From the NCBI RefSeq assembly GCF_050436995.1, contig NC_134776.1, positions 14,735,001 to 14,799,000 of the forward strand: DNA of 64,000 nucleotides. Direction: 5' to 3'. Position numbers and translations under genes: made by a program. The notes beneath the pieces were generated by a model. That model was not told the origin of the DNA and did no database searches. It saw only the letters and a program-made list of their open reading frames with translations. Below are positions 47,906 through 59,647 of the stretch, in pieces; within the stretch, counting starts at the first letter, position 1; every line of letters begins with the position of its first letter. This stretch comes from Anticarsia gemmatalis (Eukaryota; Arthropoda; Insecta; Lepidoptera; Erebidae).

Positions 47906-48111
47906 TAATTTAGTGTCTCAAAGCAAATCCAAGCTTAGACATTTTGTGACTAAAAGTACACAATACACATTAAATTTGGTATCGACACTTATATTATAAA
48001 AATGTTCGAATAACCATTGCTGACAAAATACAACTCTGCCCTTCAAACAATAATGAACACAGGAACGAATGAACTAGGCAAATCTAATTTTTACAAAATT
48101 ACTTACTTTAG

Positions 48112-51100
48112 ATGACAACTGCAAATGTATAAAAATCATCGGCGAGTTGGAGTACGTAAAATGGATGAGCGATCGTCTTATCTACCGACCCAGCCCGGGG
48201 AACCTGGCCCTGGGCGACTGGGTACAGAACCCCTTCATCTGGATGCATTACACTGAAAGCACAGACGGTAGACTGGCGAAGGATGACGTTCTCATGTACG
48301 TAATACATCTCTCCTTTTATTAACGATACTTGTGGCGAGTATTCTCTAGAAAAACCGATGTAGACCTTACTATGCGGGGATCAATCAGTTGCCGTAATCA
48401 AATGTTGATGCGAAAATTAATTTCATGGGTACTACATGGTTACTAGCTGAGCTGTTAGAAGAGCATATCAGTGTCCTAGTTTCTGTCAATTTATTAAGCC
48501 TGAAGAACCTTCGGATGCCTTAAGAATTTTGAAGCTAGGTTGACTATTAGCAATAAAGTTCGACTCTGCTTTAAACCAGAGAAAGGACATAATGGGTAAG
48601 TTTTTATCTCGGAAATCCCACGGAAATGCGAACTATGCCGGTAATAAGCTATGTAACTATAGTCCAGGTAGATGGAATTCAAGACTATGGTAATAAATAC
48701 TTTTATTTCATCAAAAGGAGCACTGACACGCGATACTGGGACATCCACGATGTGCAACGCTACTTCCTCGCAGAGGAGCATTGTGAACAAGTGCTGTTTG
48801 TGTACCAGTATCCCAATATGCGGTTGCCCACACGCCTCGGCGACTACCTGTGGAGAGCAAACGTGGCTATGAAGAAACCGACTAATCTCTATATGAAAAC
48901 TCTTAACCGGGACCTGGAAATCACTTTAAAGGTAATTTAATAGTGTTTAAGTTTTAGTGTCCGTTTCGTTTAAAAATAAGGAAAATTTGTATTTTTTTGT
49001 ATTATGATATAGTACCTACACATAATTATATGATGTATGAATGTTGATGTAGGTAATCCCGTTGTACAGCCCCTGCTTGTCCCAGTCTTATATAACCTAT
49101 CCCGGGTTGTCTATTAAAAGTTAGATAACGGAAATATAACAGCAAAAGTAGCTAGTAGGCAAGGCAGTTTGCAAGCATAATCTCTGCCTACCCACATAAT
49201 TACTTCTACACATGTGTGCAATCAGTAAAGGATCTCGCACTATTTATTCTTCTTTTACGAGAGAAGTATCTTAAGCAAAAATGTAAAGCAGTTCTTGTTC
49301 TCTTACAGAAAATTAAGGCACACGAATCTCAAATGGATCGCCTTATAATTAGTGATCAATTGGTCAAGTTGGATCGCCTGGATTGCTTCAGAAGAAAATC
49401 ATTTATGGAGCTCTTACTTAATACTATAAGGTACGTTTATGATTTCTTAACAGAAATCATTTCTTATGTAACCGGCGGTCCTGTATGACAAAATGTATGG
49501 ATGTTCATAGGGATGTACCTATGATGCATAGATTTTGGCAAAAACAAAGCGGTCCTTTTCATAACAGAACTGATGTGTCAAAAAATTATAAACCCGAGGA
49601 AAATAAGTATTACGAAACATTAACAAGAATAAAAACACCCTAATTAACAAGAAGTTTGAACCAAACAATAAACATACATATTTCGGCTAATTTCAAAAGC
49701 TAGCTTGCAAAAAAACTACTTTATTTCGTGAAGTGTTAAAAGTGGTTCTAGTTCATTAATCTATCATGCGTGAATTGTTGCAGTTTTCAGAATCACCTGC
49801 AGTTAGTGTCGTTTGAGAACATGTGCTGTAAGAGACTAGAGGGTGTCCGGCTTATCCAACAACTTGCATGTTTTAACGCGCACACTCTCAAATACTTGTT
49901 TCTCTGGGACTTCGTACTGCCCAACGAGAACCCTATACTTATAAACTATAGTTACATTACCGGTGAGTGCAATAGTTTTAAATTTTATTAGTTCTTCTGA
50001 TGCAAAGACGGAAGCTATGTGCTCAACTTATACAGGGTCTCTAGACCTTACCCCTCTCATTACGCAAGAAGACGCACAACAGCGAAGAGCTGATTGCTAG
50101 ATACTTAGTTATTATATTTTAATTGCATTTAGAACTTATTCTGTATTACACTCAGTACTTTTAGTTTGAGTGTCATGTAATGCTGCACGAAATCTTAGAA
50201 TAGCTTGTTCAACTTCAGTTCGTATTAAAATACGTATCTAAATAAATGCTTAAATATATTTTTCACAAATAAAATCAAAGTACAACAAAACTCAATTACT
50301 TGTTGGAATCATTAGGCACAATTTTGGGACTTAAATCGTGAGCTTCAGGCATGATTGCAACTGCTGTAGAATTTTCAATCTTTCTGTATTGAAAGTTGGG
50401 TAAATGCTTCTTAGCTGCATCCACAGTGTCTCTGAGGCGAGTGATCCCAACAGGTGGTGCGACACGTGCTTCCTCTCGACATTCCTTGACAAGATTTTGC
50501 ATATCGGTATCAGCTAATGGTACAATCAACTGAGACGATTTCTCCAAGTGTCGCTTCAGCTCGCCATCTATACGGAGAAGCTTCTCCTTATTAGTATTTG
50601 TTCTCCAGGGCCGCTTTGGATCTCCTTGATTCGTTGAAACTACATTCTCAGAAAGTTGCTTTTTGGTCCTGTAATATTGATTGAGTAATGAGATACTTAA
50701 TACTATTTATAAAATACTATACCTATAGACTACTATATACATATGCTATGGTTAGGAACATTAATCATCTACGTACCGTTTGGATTCCGCTAATAACTCC
50801 CGTAATTTTCTCTCATTTTCTTCAAGTAACCGCGGGTCAACTCTGTATGGATTTTCATACGCTTCACTTTCCACGTCCTCTTGTTTAATTTCATCGTCGA
50901 CTTCTTTATCGAACCGTTTATGGAACTCTTTAACTATGTCATTACATCGTTCTGTCAGCTTCACTTCTGGAACTTCTATTCCTTGTAAAAGTTTACTTAT
51001 TTTACATTTTTCCTCGTCGGTGGTCATCTCGGAGCTACTGACAGTGTTATTGCGTTACTGTAGCAACGCTAACGACAAAACCCGTTGTCTAGGTAATTAC

Positions 51101-53936
51101 TGCCATTACGCAGTAAATATTCATTTTACCAATAATTAATCCTCGATTATTATAATGATGTATTGTTTATCATAGTATTTATCTTGACGTAGGCTACATC
51201 AGAATAATATGAAAACAGGCCTCCAACATATACCCCCATCATACCCAGTAGAAACGCACACGGTATCAAGAAGCAGAATAACTTGCAACTGGGACACAGT
51301 ATCAATGCAGGCATGCAATTAATCATGATTGTGCTTTAAATTATTGTTGTTACTTGAAATATTTTGTATTTTTTTATGATTTTTCAATTTTTATATAATT
51401 ACATTAGATTTTATAGAAAAACGTCATGTCATGTCTTTATGACATTGATAAATCTATGGCTGAATATTTATATCATAAATTTTAAAGACCTGTGGAAAGT
51501 TCGAGCAGTTAGGTGAAATGAGGACGGTCATTGTACGAGAACTAAAAGAGTTTAGTAACAAATTACCTTTAAAGTTTCGCTTCAGCTTTATACAACTGTG
51601 ACTTCGTGCTAATACTGAGCGACGACAAAAAAAAATATTTATATTGGTAAATTTTGTTTACGGCCGGCCTATTATAGACGGAAACATAAAGAATACCTAT
51701 GTATTGATAGGTACTTTTAAATCAAATTCTGCTCCAGGTAGCGGTCAATACTTGCCGAGACCAGACACCAGGCAATGTTTTCTTCGGAGTCTTGGAGAAC
51801 TAACGAATTTGCGAGTTCTTGCTCTTGAGTACTCCCATATAGCCGACGGATCTGGCTTAGCACTAATGTCGCTGTTACCGGTACTTAAAAGACCTCACTT
51901 TAGATTACAGGTAAGAATAAATTACAAATAAGATTGATACCTACTTTGGAATGTTTCAATATGCTTTTTTCTTAAAGAAAGTAAAGTAAAGATGACTAAC
52001 TAAACTAGCTCATATGAGGATATCCTCGAAGGCGCAGTAAAGATTATTTCTAGGCACAGGAAAGTTAACCATAATATGATTTTCTTATCTTTTAGTTAAT
52101 GTGTCGTGAGACTTATATCCCCGGCAAAACGAATGCAGCTCTCGGAACAGGCGGCCACCTTATACCAGACCAAGCGTGGAGAAAAGTCATCATTGCTTGT
52201 CCCGATCTCTACTTACTAATGGCATTCTGTTAGTGTCATGCTGTCATAGTGTCGGAATTAAGTAGACACTTTAGTATTTATTTTTTAAATATAGCAAGCA
52301 ATCATCTTGTTTTAGTACTAGTCAGCCGTACACGCACACGTAGCACTTTTTTTGGTTGTATTTTGTATGTGTAGGTTAGTAGGTACTTATGAATATTTAG
52401 CCTATCTATAACCAGGCGATTGATGACCATTTTTTTCTTAGCCCTAGCCTGAAATTATTCGAAAATACTAATTTTGTTGCTCAATTAAACAGTCAGAATT
52501 CGTGACTACGACAATATAAGACGGTTCTTGACACCAAGCATGGCTCTACGTGAAGTACACTTGCAATTCGGAATCGATCTAAAGATGAGACAACGACAGG
52601 ACTCTGATATAAGTTGCTTTGTCAGGCACATGGCGTTTCATTACGCTGATACCTTAGGTGAGTAATGTTCATAAAAATGTATCTGTTTGCCTACGTATTG
52701 TTCTGAATTTTTACGTACGTCAACATGCGTCGAGGTATGCTTCGACGATTAGGTATGCCACAGCATTTTTGTCGCTGGCACTGATTGCTGAGTCTACGTT
52801 ATGCGCTACACGTGCGGTGCGCAGCCCGTCCCCAATCCCCGCAGCTGTTTGCTGCAACGTGACCCGACCTGTTCGACCAGCTGACCGGTCGGTCACGTGG
52901 AGCACTCCCGTGTCTCCCCCAGGATCAAATGCCTAAACAGGCCTGGGACGGTAGGTGGATTATGGTTTCGTAACGGTGCTAAAGAACTTGCACCAAGAAC
53001 GGCTTCGGTAAGGCTCCTATGGTGCCTAATACCGTGCCGCAGTACCGACCACCATATCATAACGCCGGATATCGAGGAGTAGCTACTGAGTGACAGAAGG
53101 CTAGGAATTCAACTCATCGACTTAACGTCCATAGTGCTAGTTCAAATCCTTTTTATAGTAGATTTCCGCCAAATGATGATGAAATTATGGCCCTAGGACG
53201 TATATGACGGTATAGGACGGTGTACCTAAATAAATTAGCTTTTTATAGAATCTAACAGTCTAACCCGTTTTTCAGTAACGCTAAGCATTCATCAGTGGCG
53301 GTTTGCCGTATTTCCTTTACGTCGCATACTTGAATTGATGCCACATTTAGTACGTTTATTCTACGTTGGTCAAGTTGAAGACGAGGTTGATTTACGAAGA
53401 TTTTTGGACATTATTGCTAGTGGAGTTTGCGATAGTTAGTATTTTTGTCATTTGATCTATTGCCATTTTCTAAGTACCTTATTGATGTATCTTATACGGA
53501 AATATGCAAAGGCAACCGACAAACACAACCAAAAATAACGATAACAAATTTCACAAAATTAAATATTTGATACCTACGTGTGAGGATCGCAGCCCAGTCA
53601 CCACCTAATACGGAATAACACTGTAATTACACACAATAATAGAATAGGTACATTTAATACCTGTAATCGAATATCCAAGAAAGGCGGGACATTTGACTAA
53701 CATGTTCTATAAAATAAAAACGTACGTTAAAAAAACAAAAATAAAATAATATATAGATTTTTTTGTATCTAAAAATCTGCTTTTTTTTAGGATTAAAGCA
53801 AGTGAAAATACAAATACAAGACAATAAAAGCACAAGAGCGTACTGGCAAAGTATCATAGATGTCATGACCGAAGAATATTTAGATATTATGAAATTGTAT
53901 GAAATTAATCTTTGCCTAACCATTTACAAACACTGA
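48112..53936 (+). CDS. FBXO39/FBXO33-like F-box LRR-type protein, 5' end missing
   Basis: Nine exons join in phase: 48112-48299, 48668-48931, 49309-49430, 49784-49962, 51738-51910, 52096-52228, 52493-52657, 53276-53434 and 53791-53936, giving 508 residues. From about residue 150 the order of leucine-rich segments resembles FBXO39-type proteins: DRLIISDQLVKL, NLRVLALEYSHIADGSG, QAWRKVIIACPDLYLL, LEDL-like helices, and a C-terminal acidic/aromatic helix. Such proteins are thought to present substrates to SCF ubiquitin ligases. The N-terminal 150 residues (with SDRLIYRPSPGNLALGDWVQ and RYWDIHDVQRYFLAEEHCEQ) are unrecognised, and no F-box is seen. Exon 1 starts with two bases of a split codon, so at least one upstream exon is missing. 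These first two exons could belong to another gene, though the phase fits. ATTAAA at about 54003 could end the transcript. Confidence 0.72.
50296..51027 (-). CDS. nested antisense gene, 207-residue charged coiled-coil protein
   Basis: Two exons on the minus strand, 51027-50777 (ATG MTTDEEKCKISKLLQG) and 50668-50296 (stop TAA), are joined in phase 2 across a 108-base intron (CG|GTACGT ... ATTACAG|GACC). The protein is highly charged with predicted helical stretches (VKEFHKRFDKEVDDEIKQED, LLEENERKLRELLAESKR and LLRIDGELKRHLEKSSQLIV). It has a middle segment with PKRPWRTNTNK and a conserved-looking block PPVGITRLRDTVDAAKKHLP. There is no signal peptide or membrane segment. I do not recognise the family. 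It lies wholly within the intron between exons 49784-49962 and 51738-51910 of the F-box-like gene, on the opposite strand. Confidence 0.8.
52700..53165. other. GC-rich intronic block, probable repeat relic
   Basis: Inside the intron between exons 52493-52657 and 53276-53434, the stretch 52790-53090 is much richer in GC than its surroundings. It is open in several frames on both strands, including a 92-residue plus-strand and a 61-residue minus-strand frame. It ends near GTTCAAATCC (53143-53152), which resembles a pol III box B. I take it as an inserted repeat of unknown family. Confidence 0.35.
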
Positions 53937-55445
53937 CTTGTACCTATATAAGTAAGTAATTTGTTACCGGTATTGTATAAGTATACAAATACTGGGCCAT
54001 AAATTAAATGCCTTTATAGGGCACGAAATTTGTGAAATATTTATATTATTATCCCTACGTATCGTATGCAATGCCGGATACTTTAATATATTTAAAGTCA
54101 CACATTTACATCTACTTCGATGCCATCCCAATCCAACTGTACTTGTAGTAGAGCATTGAAATGTAAGCTAAGATAATGTAATATAATGTAGTAGGTATCA
54201 ATGTAATGGAATGGTACGCGCATTACCCGATAGGTGCATACCTCTAAAACGGATGAAACTAACGAATATGCATATGTATCTTCTGCGAAAGAAGGCAAAT
54301 ATCTTACACATTTTGTCCCTGAGAAGCACCAAGGCTCTTGAAGAAAAAAGTTGCAATTTGTGATTATGTCAGTAAAAGTCCAACATTACCGACTTTTGCT
54401 AAATAGGGTTGGTGGATATTTTAGGATTAACTGCAATTCTAGCTTTTGCAATAACTTTACGTATTTACTGTCTTATTACTAAACGTCGGGTAAGTGTTGA
54501 ATAGTTATGCAGTTCTTCCAAACATTTTAAAACTGATGATGAGTGAAATCTCACTTTATAGAGGTTTGCTAGGCATATAAGCGGGCGTTTAACTGGATTA
54601 CCTACCTGTGTGTAGATGAATGTTCGATAAAATGCCGCTTAACAGCAAAACAAAAAAACAAGCTGTAGATCGCACTTTATACGAACTAAAATTTGTTTAA
54701 AGCTTAATTACGTACTATATTCAAATTCTACTAGTATAATTTTGTCATTTTATACAAAAAAAGGTGTCTTGCTGTCGAAAAATTGTAGTAGGCATTTTAT
54801 AGTCAATAGCTACTACCGACCCCTTATCCCTTCATGGATGAGTCCGATTTGCGCATGACCTTTTTTTCTAAACACTTAAAACGTTTTTATTACAACGTCT
54901 TTAAAATCGGCAAGAAATGTTATTCAAAAGTTCGTATTTAGTTTGAATGTGTAAAGTAGTACTGCGTTCTATGTGCTAAGATAGCTAACCTACCGGATTG
55001 CGCTAAGCTAAGCCGTAGTGTACACGAACTTCTCAGTTCACTTGCCTACACCGTAGACACTTGCCTGCCACGTATTCCCTAAGGCTAGGTGATGTAGACG
55101 ATACTAGCTGTTAACCTCGATCTTGTTCTGCGCGGTCGAAAGTTCGGCTCCGCGCGGTCATATGAACTTAGCCTAAAGGCCAGTACTGCAGTGAGCAAAA
55201 AACGTACTCATCGCCGTGAGCTAAAATCCGTTCAAAAGTAACTTTTCTCTTATGACTTCGATTTTGTCCGTTACGCTACACGTACGCTCGCTGTGTAAAA
55301 AGTGTGCTTTTGTTTGTTGCAGCTTTCACTAAAATAGCTTATGCATTTGTAACAAAACAAACTTGTTTGGTAACTAGTCCTGAATTTGATCTAAAAAAAA
55401 ATTGTTATCGTTTTTATCGTGCGACTTAGCTATATATTATAGGCT
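53937..55445. other. intergenic, no gene
   Basis: AT-rich spacer. A locally GC-rich piece at 54990-55200 has the inverted pair CTGCGCGGTCG / CGCGCGGTCAT near 55128-55160 and may be an old repeat. Nothing else is supported. Confidence 0.4.
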
Positions 55446-55671
55446 GCTGTTTGTTTGTTTGAACGCGCTAATCTCAGGAAATGCTGGTGCGAATTGAAAA
55501 TTTTGGAAAATTCTGTTGGATAGCCTATTTATTGAGGAAGGCTATAGCCCATATAACATCACGCTACGACCAACAGGAGCAGAGTTCCAGTAAAAAATGT
55601 TACAAAAACGGGGGAAAAATATGACCCGTTCTCTCTTATGTGACGCAAGCGAAGTTGCGCGGGTCAGCTAG
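55446..55671 (-). mobile_element. tailed ~250-bp repeat, minus strand, tail truncated
   Basis: Read on the minus strand it begins CTAGCTGACCCGCGCAACTT and continues through GCGTTCAAACAAACAAACA. It stops there: the CTTCAGCTTTATAATATTAG tail is missing. It is the only copy of the six without that tail. Confidence 0.9.
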
Positions 55672-57749
55672 TGTTTAATGTGATCGTGATCGAACGCAAA
55701 GATTTCAAAATGTATCCAAATAATGTGGTGTAATGACTGATTTTAACGTAATAAGTAAAAAATACTTATTCACACTCACGTATAAGTACGAACAAACAAA
55801 TAATCAAGCAAATCAAGTCCATTGAATACCTAATCGTAATCATGTTAATTTTGTGTTAGTCTTTACGTGTAGAGCGTGCAGTTACTTCATTAATAAAATG
55901 TATTAATGGTATAGCACACGCCAGATAACTTCGTGTGACATAATATAGCTGCACGTTAGCTGCTGTGAGAAAAATGTAAAAACAAAATATTTTTATTTCA
56001 TAATTCATTAGGATTCAGTCACACAGTTATTTCGCACGTACTACTAAAATTTCGAAACTTCTTTTCGAACGTTCGTGTATTCGCGAGTGAGAATACCCAG
56101 TACAAATTATAAATTTGTTATTAATTGCTAGCCGTCCTTAGAATAACATGAAGGTATGAAGGAGTAAAGCTGGATTTCAGGAACTTGAGGCCAAAAATAA
56201 AGAACAAAAAGTCTGGATCAAAAACCGGAATACAACATAAGAAGAATAAGTCCAAGAAATAGAAATAATGATCACCCAAAACCATTTTAAGTGACCAGTT
56301 TATTCAGCAATTAATCCAATAGAACTTTTACATGTTAAAATAAATGGACAATTTCTAGAAATTATGAAAAATCAATGCAATGCTATCTTATGTACAGATT
56401 ATATTGAAAAGATTAAACAATTATAGTTAACAAGCTGTTCCGGGGCATCACCGGAGCGTGATAACCTTCAACACATTAAATTTATTTACTACTACTTCGG
56501 CCTCGTATGTCATATAGCACGACGACACAACACAAAGTTCCTTCAATTCTAGAGACAGCAAATAATAATTTTGGAAATTGAACTACAATGCTAGAATTAA
56601 CCCCAGTTAAGGCCTAGAGAAACCTTTATACAATATAACTATAGACAATACCGTAGAGTATGCGACAACAAAGTCATGCAATAATGGTTTTAAATTATAA
56701 TAATAATGATTATCAAAAACTTTTACACCTTTACATTTCAAACCAATGTTAGTTTCTGATATTATTTATAACCCAAGGCAATCAAACAACAATCTCTTAA
56801 CAATATTACTATAGCTAACAACTATAGTAAAACTGTGACAATAATGTCATGCAATGTTTTATACATTAACGGAGTTCATAATTCGGGTCTTATTGTTAAT
56901 TTATATTTTTTACAATCAAACACTTCAAATGAATGTATTAGACATTATATCGTTGTTTTATTTTTCAAATAATTTACTTGCTAAGAAAAAATATGGATAT
57001 ACAAAAGTTAAACTATCAACCAACCCGGGTGGACAACCTCAATAGAAATAATCATTGCCCCCCAGTGGTAACTGTATTGCGATTAACGACAAAACTTCTA
57101 ATATAATCTACTCTGTTCTATTCGCTGCGATAATAACAAAGATGTAAATATGATGTATATTATTATAAAATACTACACGATTTTAAATAACTATTACGAA
57201 AAATATGAAAATATTCGTTTATATTGTAGCCGATAAATGTCCCTGTGATTGTTACGATTTTAGTGGTGTTATGGTTTAGCTGTCGGCAACAAACCTAATT
57301 TTAAATTATTTGCATAGCTTACAACCTATGTTTCTAATTTTTATATATAATATAATAATATCTAACTATAATTACTTCAATCTTATGTATGTATTGCTGA
57401 AGAGTTCGCTGCAGATTGCACTTTAGTCAGTTTTGTATATTGCGTTGTATGAACTAAATTCTATAGCTAATGGAATACGTCCTTGCACCCTAAACATTTA
57501 TCTAAAAATTAAAACAACGATTATGTACAAAAATCTCAAATAGAGATTATTTAATTTTTATATATAAAATTTAATAATAAATAACGTGTGTTTTAACTAA
57601 ATTTTTTGTTGAATATACATTTCAATGGAATATAAAAGTTCTATTCATGACTATTTATAATTATGAATGCAGGCTGTAAATTTTCTACTATTATCACCGG
57701 GCATATTACAATATAATATGGTGTTCTTTAATAGGAATACTCAGTAAAA
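55672..57749. other. intergenic, no gene
   Basis: AT-rich sequence without supported exons. The 63-residue frame at 56854-57045 is hydrophobic and of no recognisable family. It separates the F-box-like gene from the 3' end of eIF4G. Confidence 0.45.
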
Positions 57750-59647
57750 ATTAGCTTTTTTAAAAAGTTTATTTACATAACATACATAGTAACTGACAAG
57801 AGTAGCTATAAGTAATAAAAACTCAGTAGCGGAGACAGTAAAGTTGAATGAGCGTAACATGCAAAGGGCGCAGTGCGAGGGGTGAAGCCACACGAGACGG
57901 GCCCTGGCTAGTGACAGGAGCCGCCGGCGCTCCGGGCCGCACGCCTCGCGTCCCACTGAACTGAATTCACCGAGGATTTGAGACAAATATCACTGCTAAC
58001 TGAGTCACTGCTAACTAATTAAATTAAAACTAAATAAAAAAATATCTATTAAATCAAAAGTCACATTGTATAAGAAGTATAGTGTAACTTGGAGCTTTTG
58101 ATTAATCATAACGAAGAAATTAAACTTATTGAATATTAAAATAAGGAAACAAATAAATGAAAATAGAGACTTTAAAATGAAGCGAAATAACTTAACTGTT
58201 TAATAAGTATTTGAAATTTTAAGTATGAAGCAAATTGATACGTATTTTTTGCCTTTAACAAAATCCAAACGAATAAAATGATCGCTTCAAATAATTGCGC
58301 CAATAACATGTAATGTTATAAATATTTATTAAACATGAGATAGCTGTAAAATCTATATTATGATAAGTTGAATAGTTTGCGATGGTTTTTAAGTTACATT
58401 TCGGCGTCAATAAGATTTGTAGTTAATTTACATATAACAGTTACAGTACCAGTAACATGCATTTAACCATTTTGAACGCCAGTGTGAAGTACTCTATGCC
58501 TTAAGACTATCAATAGCATTATCACAAATATATATCTTTAATATTTCCCAAGTAGTATGTTCAAATTAAGAGTACATAAATGTTTTTAAGTGGTCCTTAA
58601 AACGGTAAGCAATAGCGTCCAAAAGGTTAATTCATTTTACAGAACCAAAATAGGTGGTTAAATAATAATTTCATGGGATTTCCGCAAGAAATCAATACTA
58701 TATTTACATACACAAAGTGTATCAAAAGCTCTAGAGACAAACAATGTATACTACGAATCTATGGATGTTAACTGTGCCTATAGATCGCGGATATTAATAA
58801 TTCTCTGTTGACGAGATTGGCTGTTCAGTTCTGCATATCAAAGGCGAACTATTCAAATCCATTTCATACAAAGCTTACCTTTTAGGGTTCAAAAACTATA
58901 ATATCTTTCGGTACTAGTTTTTGATTATTTTAGTCTTGTATAAAAGGGCTTACCAGCTTACCTCGATATTACAGAATCAAATAAATACTTTAAAAAATCC
59001 CACATCAGGGAAAGTGTTAAATGTAATCTTTAAAAATTAATTTGGAAATAATGTATATTTCTAGAATTAAAATTAAAAACAGTAAAAACATTAAAACAAA
59101 TACATACATATTAAAACGAATATGTCTTTGCAAATCTTGAGAACAGAGAATAATGCAATTGGATTTTTTTTTTCGAAACTTTTTTTTAAATAATTATATT
59201 ACTAGGGAGATGAATAAAAAAATCATTATAAACCAGACTACTTAATTCTGTGATTTCATAATCAATAAAACTATTTTAACCGTAAATTAAGAATTATATT
59301 GTACCTTGGAAATCACACCAATGCAAAATGAATCTGATGCATTTCCAATTTAATTTTTAGGTACGATACCAATTTACGCATTAAAATTTTGAAGCAATTT
59401 AATTTAAAACCTTGATAAATAACTATCGCATTAAAAAATATTATACAACTTTTTCTAGCTTCTGTTAGGTTAAGCATTACCATAATAATAATATAATCTA
59501 TGAGTTCCATTTAGGATGATTCTAATATATAAAAATATAGAAGACATTGAATGCAGTTGATGTCTCGGGCGATGTTGATGGCCCGGGCACAATCACCGTC
59601 GCGTGTTGCGGCGGCGGCGGCGACGCTACCGCAGCGCAAGGCCCGCG
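57750..59647 (-). other. eIF4G: probable 3' UTR of eIF4G
   Basis: From the eIF4G stop codon the minus strand runs about 1.9 kb without exons to an AATAAA. It is AT-rich except for a GC-rich island at 57860-57960, which is open on the minus strand (81 residues) but has no coding motif. The long UTR would offer room for post-transcriptional control, but no specific element is identified. Confidence 0.5.
57768..57773 (-). terminator. eIF4G: polyadenylation signal, eIF4G
   Basis: TTTATT on the plus strand is AATAAA on the minus strand, in the context GTAAATAAACTTTTT. It is followed by an A/T-rich stretch and GAGTATTCC, and is the last good hexamer downstream of the gene. Confidence 0.5.

Noticed and set aside
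52658..52936. 92-residue ORF in the F-box-like gene intron
   Set aside because: Starts inside the donor of the preceding exon and crosses a GC-rich repeat-like block; not an exon.
57741..57986. 81-residue ORF at the eIF4G 3' end
   Set aside because: Lies in the probable 3' UTR over a GC-rich patch next to the polyadenylation signal; no known motif.
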